Positions 36,716 through 48,925 of a stretch of DNA of 64,000 nt are shown here, one piece after another. Within the stretch, counting starts at the first letter, position 1; each line of letters begins with the position of its first letter. Position numbers and translations under genes: made by a program. Source of the stretch: Tridacna crocea (lineage: Eukaryota; Mollusca; Bivalvia; Cardiida; Cardiidae); the NCBI GenBank assembly GCA_943736015.1, contig OX031057.1, forward strand, positions 56,874,001 through 56,938,000. The letters run 5' to 3'. The notes beneath the pieces were generated by a model that ran no database searches, was not told the origin of the DNA, and worked only from the letters and a program-made list of their open reading frames with translations.

Positions 36716-37499
36716 CCAGTTTTGGCTAAATACATCCACGACTCTCAATTTGATAGATATCAGCCTTGATGTCTTTTAAACTCAATAGAAGATAGATTTG
36801 CACAAACTTGAACAAAAACCATAAGTATCCAATGAGTAATTACCACTACCACACCAATTTAAATTTTGGTAATATTGAAAATAGTTTCTCAAAATTATCT
36901 ACATCTTCCAAAACATTCACATTCGTGTTTTACCACTTTTTCTAAGAAATTACCTAAGTCCTATTGGTATTTACTCATAGCTTTGGTGTCGTCCGTGGTT
37001 GTGAGGAAGAACGTAGACCTCGTAATCATTCGGTCGCAAGTTTGATACCCGGGAAGGGGTGTCACCTTTGAGATTTAGTACTTGGCCCACACATATTCTC
37101 AATTGATATAGAATAAATATTAAAACCATCTAAGCTAACCGTTCTTATCCGAAAGTATCATTCATATCAAGTGGAAAAAGTATGGGCATACACATTTAAA
37201 AGTAACCGAGAGGAAAGGTTTTCTTTCAGGAAAATACTATGTCTTAGGTACCGACAGGAAACATCAGGGGTAAAAATTCATCCTGTGTTTTAGCCAGCGG
37301 AGGTACATGTACCTACATTGAAACAAGGACAATGGAAGGCGAAGTTGCTCTACCAAGTGTGCTGTACAGCAACTGTTATTTTACCACTGTTCTAGAGTAG
37401 AAATTTGATCCGAAGTATAGTGTTTAAAAAAAGTGAAATTGTGGTGTACTAGCTAAAACTCGAAGTAGGATGCTTAGTGTGCAAAAATGCATACATAAC
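36716..37499. other. Intergenic, no gene seen
   Basis: A tRNA-like stretch at 36985-37055 (TGGTTGTGAGGAAGAACG, TCGCAAGTTTGATACCCGGG) could be a worn SINE head. Otherwise plain AT-rich sequence. Confidence 0.45.
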
Positions 37500-37830
37500 A
37501 GTATGTCACAGGGAAAGGAATGAACAATGAAATGGCATCAATTTGATAGGCATATTTGATTAAAAGAACAAGAAGTAACTTATGCATAGATGATCGACGT
37601 AGACTAACCTGAACAATCTTAAAAAAATTAACTCCCATCTAAATGTGGATCTGGGGTCCTGCATGTCTCACCAGTAAAGTGTAGGACTTGTTACCTGGTG
37701 GCCCAGCCTCATTGGAAGCACAATGGTTTTCTGCAAGAGTGTCCTTAGGCAAGACAATGCAGAGCCCTTACCTAGTGCTACTAAAACCCAGACATACAGA
37801 AATAAGCTAGCTGTAGCAGCCATATGACTG
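37500..37830 (+). repeat. Dispersed SINE-like repeat (copy 2)
   Basis: Longer copy of the repeat at 24480-24770, with AATGTGGATCTGGGGTCCTG, CAGTAAAGTGTAGGACTTGT and AGGCAAGACAATGCAGAG. Confidence 0.55.
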
Positions 37831-37870
37831 AAAAATGTTGAAAGTGAAGTAAATATCATTCAGTTGGGAA

Positions 37871-38772
37871 CAAGACAGTTCCCCGACAAGACAGTTCCCC
37901 GACACACGTTTTGGAGACAGTTCCCCGACAGATTTGAAGACAGTTTCCCGACACTTTTGTTTCATGGAAAATGACATTTTATACTGTAGAATTAACACAA
38001 TTATAATTGATAATCATGAAAAATTGAAATATTCGTAGATAATTGATATTGTGATCGAATTATCTGTACCCTGTGAAGAAGATTGCTATATATGAATTGA
38101 TGGGTAGTTATTGTCTCATGGATGAATTCACAATGAATCACGACTGTATTGAACATAACAGAATTTTAAGGGCACTTTTAGCCAGCATCAAATTGAGTAT
38201 TTTGTGTTGATTCTATAAAGTCTTTAATAATTTGTAGTTTAGTTACATGCAGGTCTACATGCTTTCCCCTGTTTTATAGAAATAGGCCTACAGAAGAGAG
38301 GGCGAGGTGGGGGGGGGGGGGAGGTGTTACCGAGTGAAATACCTTTTCTGTTTATCTTGTACACTCGAACAATTTTACATGCATGTATATTGTAGTTCTC
38401 TTTTTGTATGCAAAGCATTTCGGGGAATGTACATGTAATTTCGATAATGTCTTGATATTTTGTGACGATAGGCTGTCAAATTGTTCCGTCAAACTAAGTT
38501 ATAGCCGTTACCACGATGATCAAATGTACGTACTTGCCAATCACATACATGAACAAAGACTTCAATTAGTCACAAAAGATGATTTATCCATATAATCCCT
38601 TATCAAAAATTTCTTTTTATATACGATAATATCTATTTAATTTTATTGTTTGACATCGAACAAAAGTGTCGGGGAACTGTATTCAAAAGTGTCGGGGAAC
38701 TGTCTCCAAATCTGTCGGGGAACTGTCTCAAAAACTTGTGTCGGGGAACTGTCTTGTCGGGGAACTGTCTTG
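37871..38772. mobile_element. 902-bp element with arrayed terminal motifs
   Basis: The left end holds four copies of ACAGTTCCCCGACA (37875-37955), the right end five complementary TGTCGGGGAACTGT copies (38667-38769). Together they make terminal inverted repeats of about 90 bp starting CAAGACAGTTCCCCGACAAG. The interior is AT-rich. A 70-codon frame (38383-38595, + strand) has no recognised domain. Superfamily unknown. Confidence 0.8.
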
Positions 38773-38915
38773 AAACCATTCAATTAATTAAATGTGGTTC
38801 TAACATTGGCCTGCAAGACTAATCTTCATCTAACATTTCTGCCAGCCTCACAAAATGTAGCTGTTAAGTTTTAAAAACATTGGTAGACCAACAGATTTTC
38901 AGTTCTCATTCTTAC

Positions 38916-39126
38916 TTAACTCTTTACCACACAATCCCGAGTTTTAACAACCGTGTGAAAGAAGCCCTTTGAAAACATTGTAGGAAATGGCATTTTCTAC
39001 TTTTGCCACTTTTGTTTTCTACCCTGTGGAAGACATATTCCATCATTTGAGCGCCATTACAATTGTCGTCTACAAATGCTTTCAGTTTGGACAAGTCCGA
39101 AATTTCATTGTGTGGTAAAGAGTCAA
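38916..39126 (-). mobile_element. TTAA MITE, family A copy 10
   Basis: TTAACTCTTTACCACACAAT at left, a shortened hairpin (GAAAACATTGTAGGAAATGG / CTTTTGCCACTTTTGTTTTC), right AATTTCATTGTGTGGTAAAG. 211 bp; one hairpin arm is internally deleted. Confidence 0.78.
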
Positions 39127-42100
39127 GTCATTTTCCCCCATCCCACAACACCATTAAGGATACAAGGTAAGTATGACTATATTGTCCCATTTTGAAGGAT
39201 GTTCCGGAAAAATAAATGAAACAACTTATCCAATTAGCTTAGGTGTTTTTTGTCTGAGACTTTGCTTTAAATCAGATTGAAAATATTAACAGTTCAGCAT
39301 AGGGGTTGTAAACATGTGAGCTTACATAGATACACTAGACATGACGACTATATCTCTTTTCTATAGCATTTTAAGCATTTCTAAATTCACCATTATTCAT
39401 TATCAGGCAAGACTCTTTTAAAAGATGAAACTTCTGTACTCAGACATCAAGGTTTTGATTTTTTACAGAAGCACTTGACAATTCTAGCCTAATCACAACA
39501 ATTTCTTCTAAACCTTTATAATTATGGTTGGTATAATAATATAAACTGTGAACAATTCAAATCTAAAATAGTGTGCCTTTAAGAATGGAATTTCATTATG
39601 TTAGGCAGTCTGATCTTACTCTACCGGTATACCATGCAGATTGTCCTCATTCTGAGGTATAAAATATGTATTGTTTTGAAACTAGAACGGTTTAGTTAAT
39701 ACAAAAACAATACAGGAGTCCTCTCAAGGGAAAGAAACAGTGGTATTGTGTATGTAAGTTCTCACTGAAAGCACATTGTACTTGCCATGACTTAAGACGT
39801 AGGAATCTTTTCCAGGGTTCCGTCTAATTACTACACAACTTCAAACTATTAATTTCAAAGTGAAATACAATATCAAACTAGAAACAATTATTTGATTGTT
39901 CAGGTACAATGATTTCTTCTCACCTAAGAATGTTCTTGATTTCATTCCTGAACTCAAAAATGTTTTGTAACAGTCTGAAAAGTGAAAACTAAGTGATGTG
40001 TTCAGTAATTTCTAGGATTTAGACGACTTATAATTCGTGAATATTGAATGTACTTTTCTTTTATAAGATAAATGAAAATTTACCTTGTATTTTTTATAAA
40101 GAAACAAGTCAAGAAAATAATGAGTTTACAAAAGAAAGTAAGGTCAAATCATACAGTGCCACAAAATCTGAAATTTGTTGTAACTACATGTACCTTCAAG
40201 AATAGTTTGATAGCTGACTGAATTCTGGCATTTACATTAGTGTGAAAACTGTTTCAATCTTACAGTGATAACAATTCATCTATTTGTGTACCTTTTGGGT
40301 TTTACTAGGGCTAGGCTGGTTCTCTGCAGTGTCTTGTCTATGAGCATTCTGCAAATTCAGGACCTGTGATAATTCATAAGAGGTCAATACAGGTCAGTAG
40401 TAGTTGACTTGGACAGGTCATTTGGAAATTCAGATGAGTTTATAAACGGTAATTATGCTAATTTGTGGATGATTTGTTGTGTAGATTTTTTTGTGCTCAG
40501 ATAAGTCGATTTCATCAATGTGAAAGAGAGTAGTGTAAAAATTGTTTAATCCCTGCCAAGGGTACGCACAGGCTGGCCTTTGCCACTTTTCCAAACTATG
40601 TTCAAAAGGCTGCTTACTCAGGGTCAGTAAAAGTCGGGATTGTGTGGTAAACCGTTAAACCACACCCAATGGATGTAGAAAGGGACAACTTTTAAAGCTT
40701 TAACTGTTTTTACAGCAATTTAAAGGTATAGGCAGACACTTTTATGTACTTCAACGACATTGATGTATCCTTAACTATTGTGTATTTAATCATTTAGTGC
40801 CTTCTTAAGGTGTACCTCAATATTCCTACAGATTAATGACAAACCTGTATATCTCACATGTTCGCCTATGAATAACTGTTTTTTTCTGCAATTTAACATG
40901 AAAATCATATGTTCGGTGCTTTTTTTTTTTATAAATTTTTATGACCAACGACTATGTTAAATTATCTACATTTTTAACACCTAAGTGTGTTTGTGGTGAG
41001 AGAGAGAAAGAGAATTAGGTTGAGAGAGGGAGAAAGAGAGTGTGTCTTGATCTATAAACATAATCTGACCTGTAAGGATAGATGATAGACAAAATTCTTT
41101 TGCTTGAAAAGAACCGACCTCTATGCAGGTTCAATAAGGAAAGTCATTCTGACAACCTCTTCAGTTCACCAGCAATACTGTCTTTTGAATTATGATCACA
41201 TAAAAAAGAACCTTATTAATAAAAATTATGAAACTGATGATAACATATAATTAACCTTCCTGTACAGGATGTAAGAGGATAGCTTTTTAATATTAATTTA
41301 GAATCCAGACAGGTATGTAAGCCAGTCATTTATTCAATGAAATCAACCACTCCAATCGACCACTAATCGACCACTTGTGACCAGTATTGACAGTTTATAA
41401 CCGCTTAGAATTGCCAGCCTGGTCAATATTTATACTGACCTGCTCTTTGCCAACCTTGCATACTATATATATATGCCAAGCTTTTCTTACCATTGATAAC
41501 AAGAGAGAAATCTTGATTTCAAGCTGTTCTTACCATTGATAACAAGAGAGAAATCTTGGTTCCAAGCTTTTCCATTGTAGTCTTGCATAAATCAAACATT
41601 ATTATTTTTTTTTTTTTGATAGACTTCACGATCTCCATTCTATCAGACGTTCTGCAAAAACGTTTAAAAAAAAAATGGAAATTCATCAATAGCGTTATAC
41701 GAGCGATGGTAACTGGGTCGACATATCACAGGGTTCTGTATATTTGTTATCGACATGGCTTTAAATTATTTATGGCCAAATTCTAGTTGGCTTTCTGAAC
41801 AGTTAAAGATATCTGATATGCAACACAGTTGAAAATAAAATTCTATCAAGGAAAAACTGCCTATTCTTCTCGTTTATTTCGCAGTGGACGATACAATTTG
41901 TCAATGAAAGTTCTTGAATGAAAACGAGGGCAGAGTAAACAATGTCCATACGCTATATTTTGAAAAAAAAAAAAGCTTTGTTTCAGTATTTAAAGTATTT
42001 CAAATTGACAAATCTTTTAGTTTTGGCGAAATTTCGATAAAAAAAAATCAGTCTTAATTTGTATGGTTTGTTTAGAGTCAGAGTTGATCTGATTTGTAGA

Positions 42101-42698
42101 TCTGCTTTTTTCGTCCGAATAGCTAGCCATGCAAAACTTTATAGTAAGCGCGCATGCGTCGTTACGGATGATGCATTTGGTTACAGTCAAAACGATCAAA
42201 GTAAGCGGATTTGCTATAGCAAATCCGCTAAAAAGAATTACATACCTGAACTTTACATCTGGGTCACTCAACGCTCTTATTATTTATGACTAGCTTATGA
42301 GGGTTATGTGGGACTCGTAACCAGGAGACCCAAGGCTCGAGCCGCTATCCATCATCTATCCGAAACGTAACTAACATTAAATGGAATTAAAAGGAATTAC
42401 TAAATGTGAAGACGGAATAGTGCACGTTTCAAAAACATACATGTAACACTTGGTTGCCTGCATATACTTTATTGCGTTTTAATAAACAACGAATGACAGA
42501 TTTACCTTCTGTTCTTTTCTTAGTATAACATTTATATGTGGACTTAAAATCGATAAAAATTTAATCTTTAGTCATCTTCTTTGTAGAAATGAGAAGCTTT
42601 CAGTGCGCTAAGAAAACAATTAGATAAAGATTTGTATTATGTGGGTCGGAGGCGCAAGCTTGTTTTATTTTTCATTAGGTCTTCCGCTGCTTGTAAAA

Positions 42699-42700
<2 letters not shown>
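39127..42700. other. Intergenic, no gene recognised
   Basis: AT-rich with a GA-rich tract (40997-41040). A worn family A tail lies at about 40580-40660 (AAAAGGCTGCTTACTCAGGG, GGGATTGTGTGGTAAACCG). A duplicated 'cttaccattgataacaagagagaaatcttg' lies in shorter identical blocks at 41487 and 41530. No coding signal. Confidence 0.5.

Positions 42701-42701
<1 letters not shown>

Positions 42702-42761
<60 letters not shown>
42702..42761. repeat. (CT)n microsatellite, ~60 bp
   Basis: Uninterrupted CT run of about 30 units. Confidence 0.97.
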
Positions 42762-42764
<3 letters not shown>

Positions 42765-43258
42765 GTACACACACATAATGTAAAAGAACACGTCCGTGAC
42801 TTTATTTAAAGTACGTTTTCTGTCATACTGGTACTTTCTATTATTATGATGTTATTAATTTTCGTTTTTGTTGTACATTTTGTATTAATAAATATGCTTA
42901 TTCTTTATACATCTTCTGTTTTGGACTATTTAAGATCACCATCACAACCACCATCGTCATCATCACCACCATCTTTATCTTAATCATAATCAAAATCACC
43001 ATCTTCATTATCGTTAGCGTCATCTAAAAGGACCTCTGATTCAAACAGCAATGTAGCATTACCGAGAGGTTGGAAACTTCGCGTGAGGGATTTCCATAAG
43101 GCGACATTTTTTCATTTTAAGCACATTTTCCCCGCAAACCGTTTTAACAAGGGATAATGGCGAAAAGACAAACTTCTAATGAAGAGCAAAATTACTTATT
43201 CATGAGAAGCTGAATCATGTTCCTCACATGACCAGTTTTCATGACCCCCAAGTAAGCA

Positions 43259-43622
43259 GGTGTAATGCAGAGATATGGCCCTTCTCTACAAAATGACCCA
43301 TGAAGTCATTTCTCTACGTAGAGGAATGACCCTGTTCATTATTCTACGAAGAAAAATGAGCCCAGAGGGTCATTTCTCCACGTATAATAATGACCGGGTC
43401 ATTCCTCTACGTATTTTACGTAGAGAAATGAGCCTCTGGAGTCATTTCTCTACGTATAATAATGACCTAGGTCATTCCTCTACGTAGTGAAATGACTTCT
43501 GTGGTCATTTCTCTACGTAGAATAATGGCTCGGGCCATTCATCTACGTAGTGGGTCATTTCTCTACGTAGAATAATGACCCGGGTCATTTTGTAGGGGAG
43601 GGTCATTTCCCTGCATAACACA
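43259..43622. mobile_element. Alternating-palindrome array of the GTGTAATGCAG family
   Basis: Outer ends GGTGTAATGCAGAGATATGG and its worn complement ending CTGCATAACAC. Inside, two self-complementary words alternate at least four times: CTCTACGTAGAG-like and ATGACCCGGGTCAT-like blocks, with A/G variants. Smaller copies: 5737, 9251, 50973 and 58307. No coding capacity. Confidence 0.8.
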
Positions 43623-43882
43623 TGTATATGAATATATTGTAATGTGAAAAAAGCTGGTAAACAACATTTGATAATTTTCCACAATCTTTGGTAGACTAAT
43701 CCCATTCCACCTTTAGATTGTCGTATGCATATTTCTTCATTGTATACGGGTCTAAAATTTTGATGTCCAGTCAAGATTTAAATTTCTGTGGATTATTTCG
43801 CAGTGTGAGTGCGATGTAAACGCGTTCAAAAATGCATTGTCGTTATTTATCCCATACAACAAAATCCATACATGTATCAGCC

Positions 43883-44284
43883 CATCTTCGCGAGCCAAGT
43901 TTACGATCACTACGTGGATCTTACCTTGGCTGATTGAGCCCGATTTCGAGATTCCTGTGATGCGCCCTCTATTGGATGCTGGTTATTACTCCCCTTTACA
44001 CCATGTTTCTAAAAGCAAATGAAATATCGTTTTACAAACCGCTTACGAATACACATGAAGCGATAAGCAGACATGCGCGTGGGTTTTCATGTTTTACCTA
44101 TTATTGGAAAGGTAGAGACTGTGTTATATTTTTATCAAAGATGAAATGCTACGAGCTATTTTATTTGATGCAGCTAGAGCTGGCTGCATTCAATGAAAAG
44201 ACGTATCGGGGGGTTGTAAAAATCAAGCTCAATCCGCCAAGGTAAGATCCACGTAGTGATCGTAAACTTGGCTGGCGAAGATGG
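43883..44284. mobile_element. ~400-bp TIR element
   Basis: Left CATCTTCGCGAGCCAAGTTT plus ACGATCACTACGTGGATC (43883-43929) pairs with the complement at 44237-44284. Interior of about 310 bp without recognised gene. The mariner relic begins 22 bp to the right. Confidence 0.75.
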
Positions 44285-44305
44285 TATCAGCCATGCTCTA
44301 TGAAA

Positions 44306-44823
44306 TACGAGGGGCGTTCAATATGTAATGCCCCTGACCCACTTCCAGTCGTCTGATCTAGCTGAAATTTTGCATGTGTAATGATTTATATCTCTATGGT
44401 TTATATGGCAAATTACAGCTCTGAACTAATTGTGGTTTCTGATTTACATGTATTAGTATTGAGTCAGCTGTGAAATGGGGGCCTGTTGAGTGCCGCGCAC
44501 CACAGGAGACATTTTTGATGACATTAAAGTGATAATGTCCCCAACATATTACCATGTAAAACGCTGGCATCGTGAATTCAAATATGGCCGGAAGTCTGTG
44601 TTAGAATTTAAATGACCATTGGGTTACAAGAAGTATTTTTGACTAATTTTCCTATCAGCACCTGACTCAGTTTAATCACCTGTAAATCAGAAACCGCACT
44701 TATTTCAGAGCTGTAATTTACCACATAACCCATAGAGATATAAATCATTGCACATGCAAAATTTCGGCTAGATCAAACAACTGGAAGTGTGTCAGAAGCA
44801 TTACTTATTGAACGCCCCTCGCA
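44306..44823 (+). mobile_element. Mariner-type relic with ~145-bp TIRs
   Basis: Left TIR 44306-44451 starts TACGAGGGGCGTTCAATATG. The right TIR (about 44680-44823) is its complement at roughly 85% identity and ends GAACGCCCCTCGCA. A short middle piece reads YYHVKRWHREFKYGRKSV, the helix-turn-helix part of a mariner transposase; the catalytic domain is deleted. Confidence 0.82.
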
Positions 44824-44989
44824 CATCTACAAAAAATATCGACCAATGGCTGTTTTGCTCTTTTTAAAGTTTTCGCATTTCATAAACTATTTCCTTAATT
44901 CTTGTTTACCGTTTGAACTACAGTGAAATTGTCAAATCGATATTTACTTACACGCATTCCTTTATAAACTGGCCTAATTAGGAACACAT

Positions 44990-45165
44990 TTAACCCATTA
45001 CCACACAATCCCTAGTTTTGACGTCCCTGAGAAAGAAACCTATAGAAAACATTGTGGGAAAAGGAGAAAATGCTGGTTACCAGCATTTTCTCTTTTTCCT
45101 ACAATGTTTTCTACCCATCACAAGACAAATTTCAATTTTTCAGTTACCTTTATTTTGTCGTCGTT
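44990..45165 (-). mobile_element. TTAA MITE, family A copy 11 (3' truncated)
   Basis: TTAACCCATTACCACACAAT at left and a near-perfect hairpin AATGCTGGT-T-ACCAGCATT, then TTTCAGTTACCTTTATTTTG, breaking off at TCGTCGTTAAG. Confidence 0.82.
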
Positions 45166-45434
45166 AAGACACCCCAGAGTGTCCATTATATCTGTGACAT
45201 TATTCAAATAACCCAAGCCACATTAGAAAATATAGTTGAGCTATATAATATACTGAGAGAAAGTAGCCAACTTCATCTGCAAAAAGTCTCAACCCATGTC
45301 AGTCCAAGCAGGATAACCCTGGTCGAAACTTTTTGATATTGGTCAATTTTTTTGCATGTCCAGAACTATTTCATCCCCTGATTTTGTTAATAAACAAAAT
45401 TGATTTTATCAATTATATGATGACTTGCTTGCTA

Positions 45435-45663
45435 TTAACCCTTTCCCAAACAATCCCTGGTTTTTACGGGTCAGGAATAGAATCCTTTTGAAAACATTGT
45501 GGGAAAAGAAGAAAATGCTGGTAACCAGCATTTTCTCCTTTTCCCACTATGTTTTCTACCCTATCATATAGAAAAATCATCTTTTTAGCAACTGTTAATT
45601 TGTCATCTGCGAAATGCTTTCAATTTGGTCTGGTCCAAAATTTGCCGTTTGAGAAAGGGTTAT
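45435..45663 (-). mobile_element. TTAA MITE, family A copy 12
   Basis: 229 bp, left TTAA, right TTAT. Left CCCTTTCCCAAACAATCCCT as in copy 6. Hairpin with one arm mismatch (GGGAAAAGAAG). Confidence 0.88.
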
Positions 45664-45708
45664 ACTTCAAGGGGATACAGTGAAGACCCTTTTCCGAGGG
45701 CAAGATTC

Positions 45709-45806
45709 ATTTACACTATTTCATTCACTAAATGCATGAAAAAAGTTAGAAATGAAAGTTCATTTCTAACTTTTTTCATGCATTCAGTGAATGAAATAGT
45801 GTAAAT
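45709..45806. repeat. 98-bp near-perfect palindrome
   Basis: 48-bp arms 45709-45756 and 45759-45806 with one A/G mismatch and a two-base centre (outer word ATTTACACTATTTCATTCAC). Confidence 0.82.
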
Positions 45807-46119
45807 AAACCGTGCTTTTGGAAAAGCGACAAAACATAGGCCTACCTGAAATGGTACATATTTATTTATCACTCAAAAACAGGAATTAAACTCTCTTTTT
45901 TTCCCCTCATTGATTTCAGAAGCCTTTTCCTGGTCGTTTAAACTCGGGATTTTTTGATGAAGGACCAAAAGAATAAATACAAACTCATCCCCCTTTTTTC
46001 TTCCTGGTGTTCAAGGATGCTTTGTGTTTTTTTTTTTATCTATGAAAGTTATACATATATCTATATATATGGACGGAAAGAAATGAAACAACCCGGGCAT
46101 GTACTGGCCAAGCAGTCTT

Positions 46120-46195
46120 GAGAATATTCTTAGTCTTATTTTCTAAGATTTTCTAAGGTTGTAAGTAACACAACTTCTGATTGGCTAAATAGCTA
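46120..46195 (+). repeat. Half copy of the 6533-6730 MITE
   Basis: AATATTCTTAGTCTTATTTT, TTTTCTAAGGTTGTAAGTAA and ACACAACTTCTGATTGGCTAAA match one half of the nested MITE. Confidence 0.65.
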
Positions 46196-46426
46196 TACTC
46201 TACCATTTATCCAAAACTGGAAACAAATTTATACGCACCATGAATAATATTAGACATTGAAACTGTGGGGGTTTTTTATGGCCTACCCTGTATCACACAA
46301 TAGCAGGTAGTGTAGATCCAAAACCTGAAGGCACTTCTTGGCCGTCTGATCTTGATCTGAACTAAATGTAGAAACGACTAAAAGACGTCAAACGTTTTCC
46401 TTAAATGCCATAACAATTCACTCTTT

Positions 46427-46640
46427 ACCGAACGACAAAAAGATATTCAATTGATATTGACTTGAGAGCATTTGCAGCCGACAATTTGAAGATGGCTAAA
46501 AAATAAAATTTTATCCCTGACAGGCTACGATAATTGTGGAAAAAGGAGAAAAAGCCTGTTACTAACATTCTCTTTTTTTCCATTTTTTTTTTTTTTCATC
46601 AGGATTGTTAAACCTTAGGGTTGTGTGGTGAAGGGGTAAA
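46427..46640 (+). repeat. Degenerate TTAA MITE (family A)
   Basis: CACTCTTTACCGAACGACAA, GAGAGCATTTGCAGCCGACA, TGTGGAAAAAGGAGAAAAAG and GGGTTGTGTGGTGAAGGGGTAA; TTAA ends lost. Confidence 0.55.
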
Positions 46641-46801
46641 ATCACTCAAAATTAAGATTTCGAACCAAAAGCAAACTATCAAATATTGCAATTCGAGAGT
46701 TCGCACTGCCTGAAAATATCTCCCCGTACTGAAAAGTACGTACCCGAGATAAGACTGCACGTTCAGAATTATTTTGATCTGCACTGAACGCAGAGGTGCT
46801 T

Positions 46802-47350
46802 AAAAGGTGGGTATTTAGAATTTTCACATCTCACCAAATTAAAAATTATATATATCACTGAAATTTATATGAAAAAACAATACAAATAATCAATAATTAA
46901 GAATCATGAAATTATAAAAAAAAAATGATGAATTCCCTTAAAAGACTACGTAGCCTCTTAAGGTATCTTTAGATCTCGCGCCAAAAATTAAAAAAAAAAA
47001 AAGCATTGTAGGAATGTAAAGTGACTAACACATGACTAATGACGCTTAAATTCCATAACATAACAAATATGTAATTATTTTCCATAATTTCTTCTTCGGA
47101 CGTTATGTTTTTGACGCGTCATTTGTGTATTTCTGGTATGTAAATGAGCAAGTCGCTCATCTAAAAATAGACCGCGGTTCCTGTCGGTGTCGACCTAGGC
47201 CGTAGTTAATCTCTAATTTCTCTTGTTGTCGGATGGTTTTCGACTACTGGGGTTTTATGAATGAAAATTAAAAGGCCTTGGGAGTATAAGGATGTTTTTT
47301 TGTAGTTTTGTAAAAAAAATCGTCCCAAAATCTGAAGGGCCACCTTTAAG
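46802..47350 (-). repeat. ~550-bp repeat, left copy of an inverted pair
   Basis: Reverse complement of 50049-50599 along its length, about 80% identity by eye. Shared words include GGTGAGATG, AATACCCAC, ACTACGTAGCC, GGCGCGA, GAGCGA/CTCATCTA and GGCCCTTCAGATTTTGGGAC. It lies upstream of gene 2 exon 1. Confidence 0.78.
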
Positions 47351-47601
47351 TCAAACTTTGCAGCTTAAAAACTAAATCAAACATCTCCTTATGGAGAAAT
47401 TGTGAGATGTTGAAAGGGTTACAAAAGAAACAAACTATGACTAACCAAGAACTCAAGTTCGAACGATTAAACTTCCTGATACTTCAGACACTTCCTTATA
47501 CATCTTAAGCAAGCCTGCAACAATCTATGTACAGAACATAGAGCTTCTTGAATGCGATCACTAAAGAATAAATACGTGAAGTCTGATCGCTAGTTTATCA
47601 A

Positions 47602-47829
47602 TTAACTCATTACCAAACGACAATATTTAAGACTTATTCAAATCGAAAACACTTGCAGACGACAGAATAAAAGTGACTGAAAATTTGAAATTTGTTTTGT
47701 GAAGAGTAGGAAACATTGTGGGAAAAGGAGAAAATGCTGGTTCCCAGCATTTTCTCCTTTTTCCACAATGTTTTCTTCAAGCTTCTTTCTCAGGGTCGTC
47801 AAAAGGAGGGATTGAGTGGTATTGGGTAA
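47602..47829 (+). mobile_element. TTAA MITE, family A copy 13
   Basis: 228 bp. Left TTAACTCATTACCAAACGAC, centre AATGCTGGT-T-CCCAGCATT, right GAGGGATTGAGTGGTATTGG ending GTAA. It ends 84 bp before the predicted exon boundary at 47914, so it sits in the proximal upstream region of gene 2. Confidence 0.87.
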
Positions 47830-47913
47830 AGCAGACTAAAACAGTGATGGAATTGTATTTTTGAAGGGTTAGGCTGGAAGTGACTTGACTGAAAAAAAAA
47901 AAATCATTTTCAG

Positions 47914-47953
47914 GGGAAAACAAAATTAGACAGCTTGATCAGAACGGCGGAGA
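47914..47953 (+). promoter_or_regulatory. Probable 5' UTR start / splice acceptor of gene 2
   Basis: AAATCATTTTCAG (to 47913) after an A-rich tract looks like a 3' splice site. This would place an untranslated first exon further upstream. AGA before ATG gives A at -3, a good initiation context. No TATA box is clear. Confidence 0.45.
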
Positions 47954-48925
47954 ATGCCTTCTCAAAGCATGACCATCTTGTACTCTTTACTTGTATGGTC
48001 GGTGATTGTCGTCGGCTACTGCGCTGATATTCGAGGAAATCAAAGTTTTTCTGTGATCAGAGTGGAAAAGTTAAGCGGTCTTTTCTACGTTGCGGAGGGT
48101 AACAAAATACGAGTGTTCGATTCCAGTCCTGCGGAAGTTAATAGACCGTATGAAGTTGGCCAAGATAATGTGAACAAATATGGCGAAAACTGCCATGATA
48201 AATTTCTAGACACATGCAAAGAACAGATGGATAATTTTATCACGTTGATGGAACTGGTTTACATAGACTTTGAATTACACATCTTTGTTTGTATGAGCCA
48301 GGACAACGGTACTTGTTACTTGATTGAGACAGCCCCGTGGTCGAAACGGAAGCTTTCGTTTAAAGAAACTGACATCAAGTTTCTAGTTTCGCACCATATT
48401 ACAACAACAAGCTTAAAATATGACCATGAGTACTCGAAAAATGATTCTTTTTATCTGTGTTTGGGAAGGGATATTGAGAGAAAAACGAATCACCGTCTAC
48501 GTCTGAGCATAGCCGTTCTCAAAATATCTTTGCTGAATGACACAATATCTTTAATATCCCAGGATACGTTCTTTGCTCGGTCTACATACAACACTAGGAT
48601 TGTGTACAGCTTTGTGAACAACTTTATGGCGTATTACGTATTAAATTACTTCACTAGCAATTTTGACAGATATGTTTTATTACAATTACAAATTTCAAAT
48701 GACGAAAAAGTCCGATACATTGAAACATCATTTAACTGTACAACTGATACAAACAGTGTAAAGAACGTCCATTTATATGACGACAAGCTTATTCTCCTAG
48801 CAGGGCAAAACCTATGTTTTACGACAATGATAGAAGTTGAAAAACATTTTGATACTACTGAAAAAGAATGTGCTGCAATATCGTGGATCAGACTTGCAAA
48901 ATACGATTTCTGCAAGGGAGAAAAG
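47954..48925 (+). CDS. Gene 2 exon 1 (signal peptide and most of Sema)
   Basis: 324 codons, ending in phase 0 at donor GTACGT. MTILYSLLVWSVIVVGYCAD is a signal peptide, with likely cleavage after YCA. The rest is a beta-rich Sema part with seven to nine cysteines and sequons NQS, NGT, NDS, NDT and NCT. There are two close Met codons (47954 and 47969); the first is chosen for its A at -3. No clear furin-type RxKR site is visible, unlike vertebrate MET. The frame reads on 10 codons into the intron before a stop. Confidence 0.93.

Noticed and set aside
38383-38595. Transposase of the 902-bp element
   Set aside because: Only 70 codons, no catalytic or DNA-binding motif.
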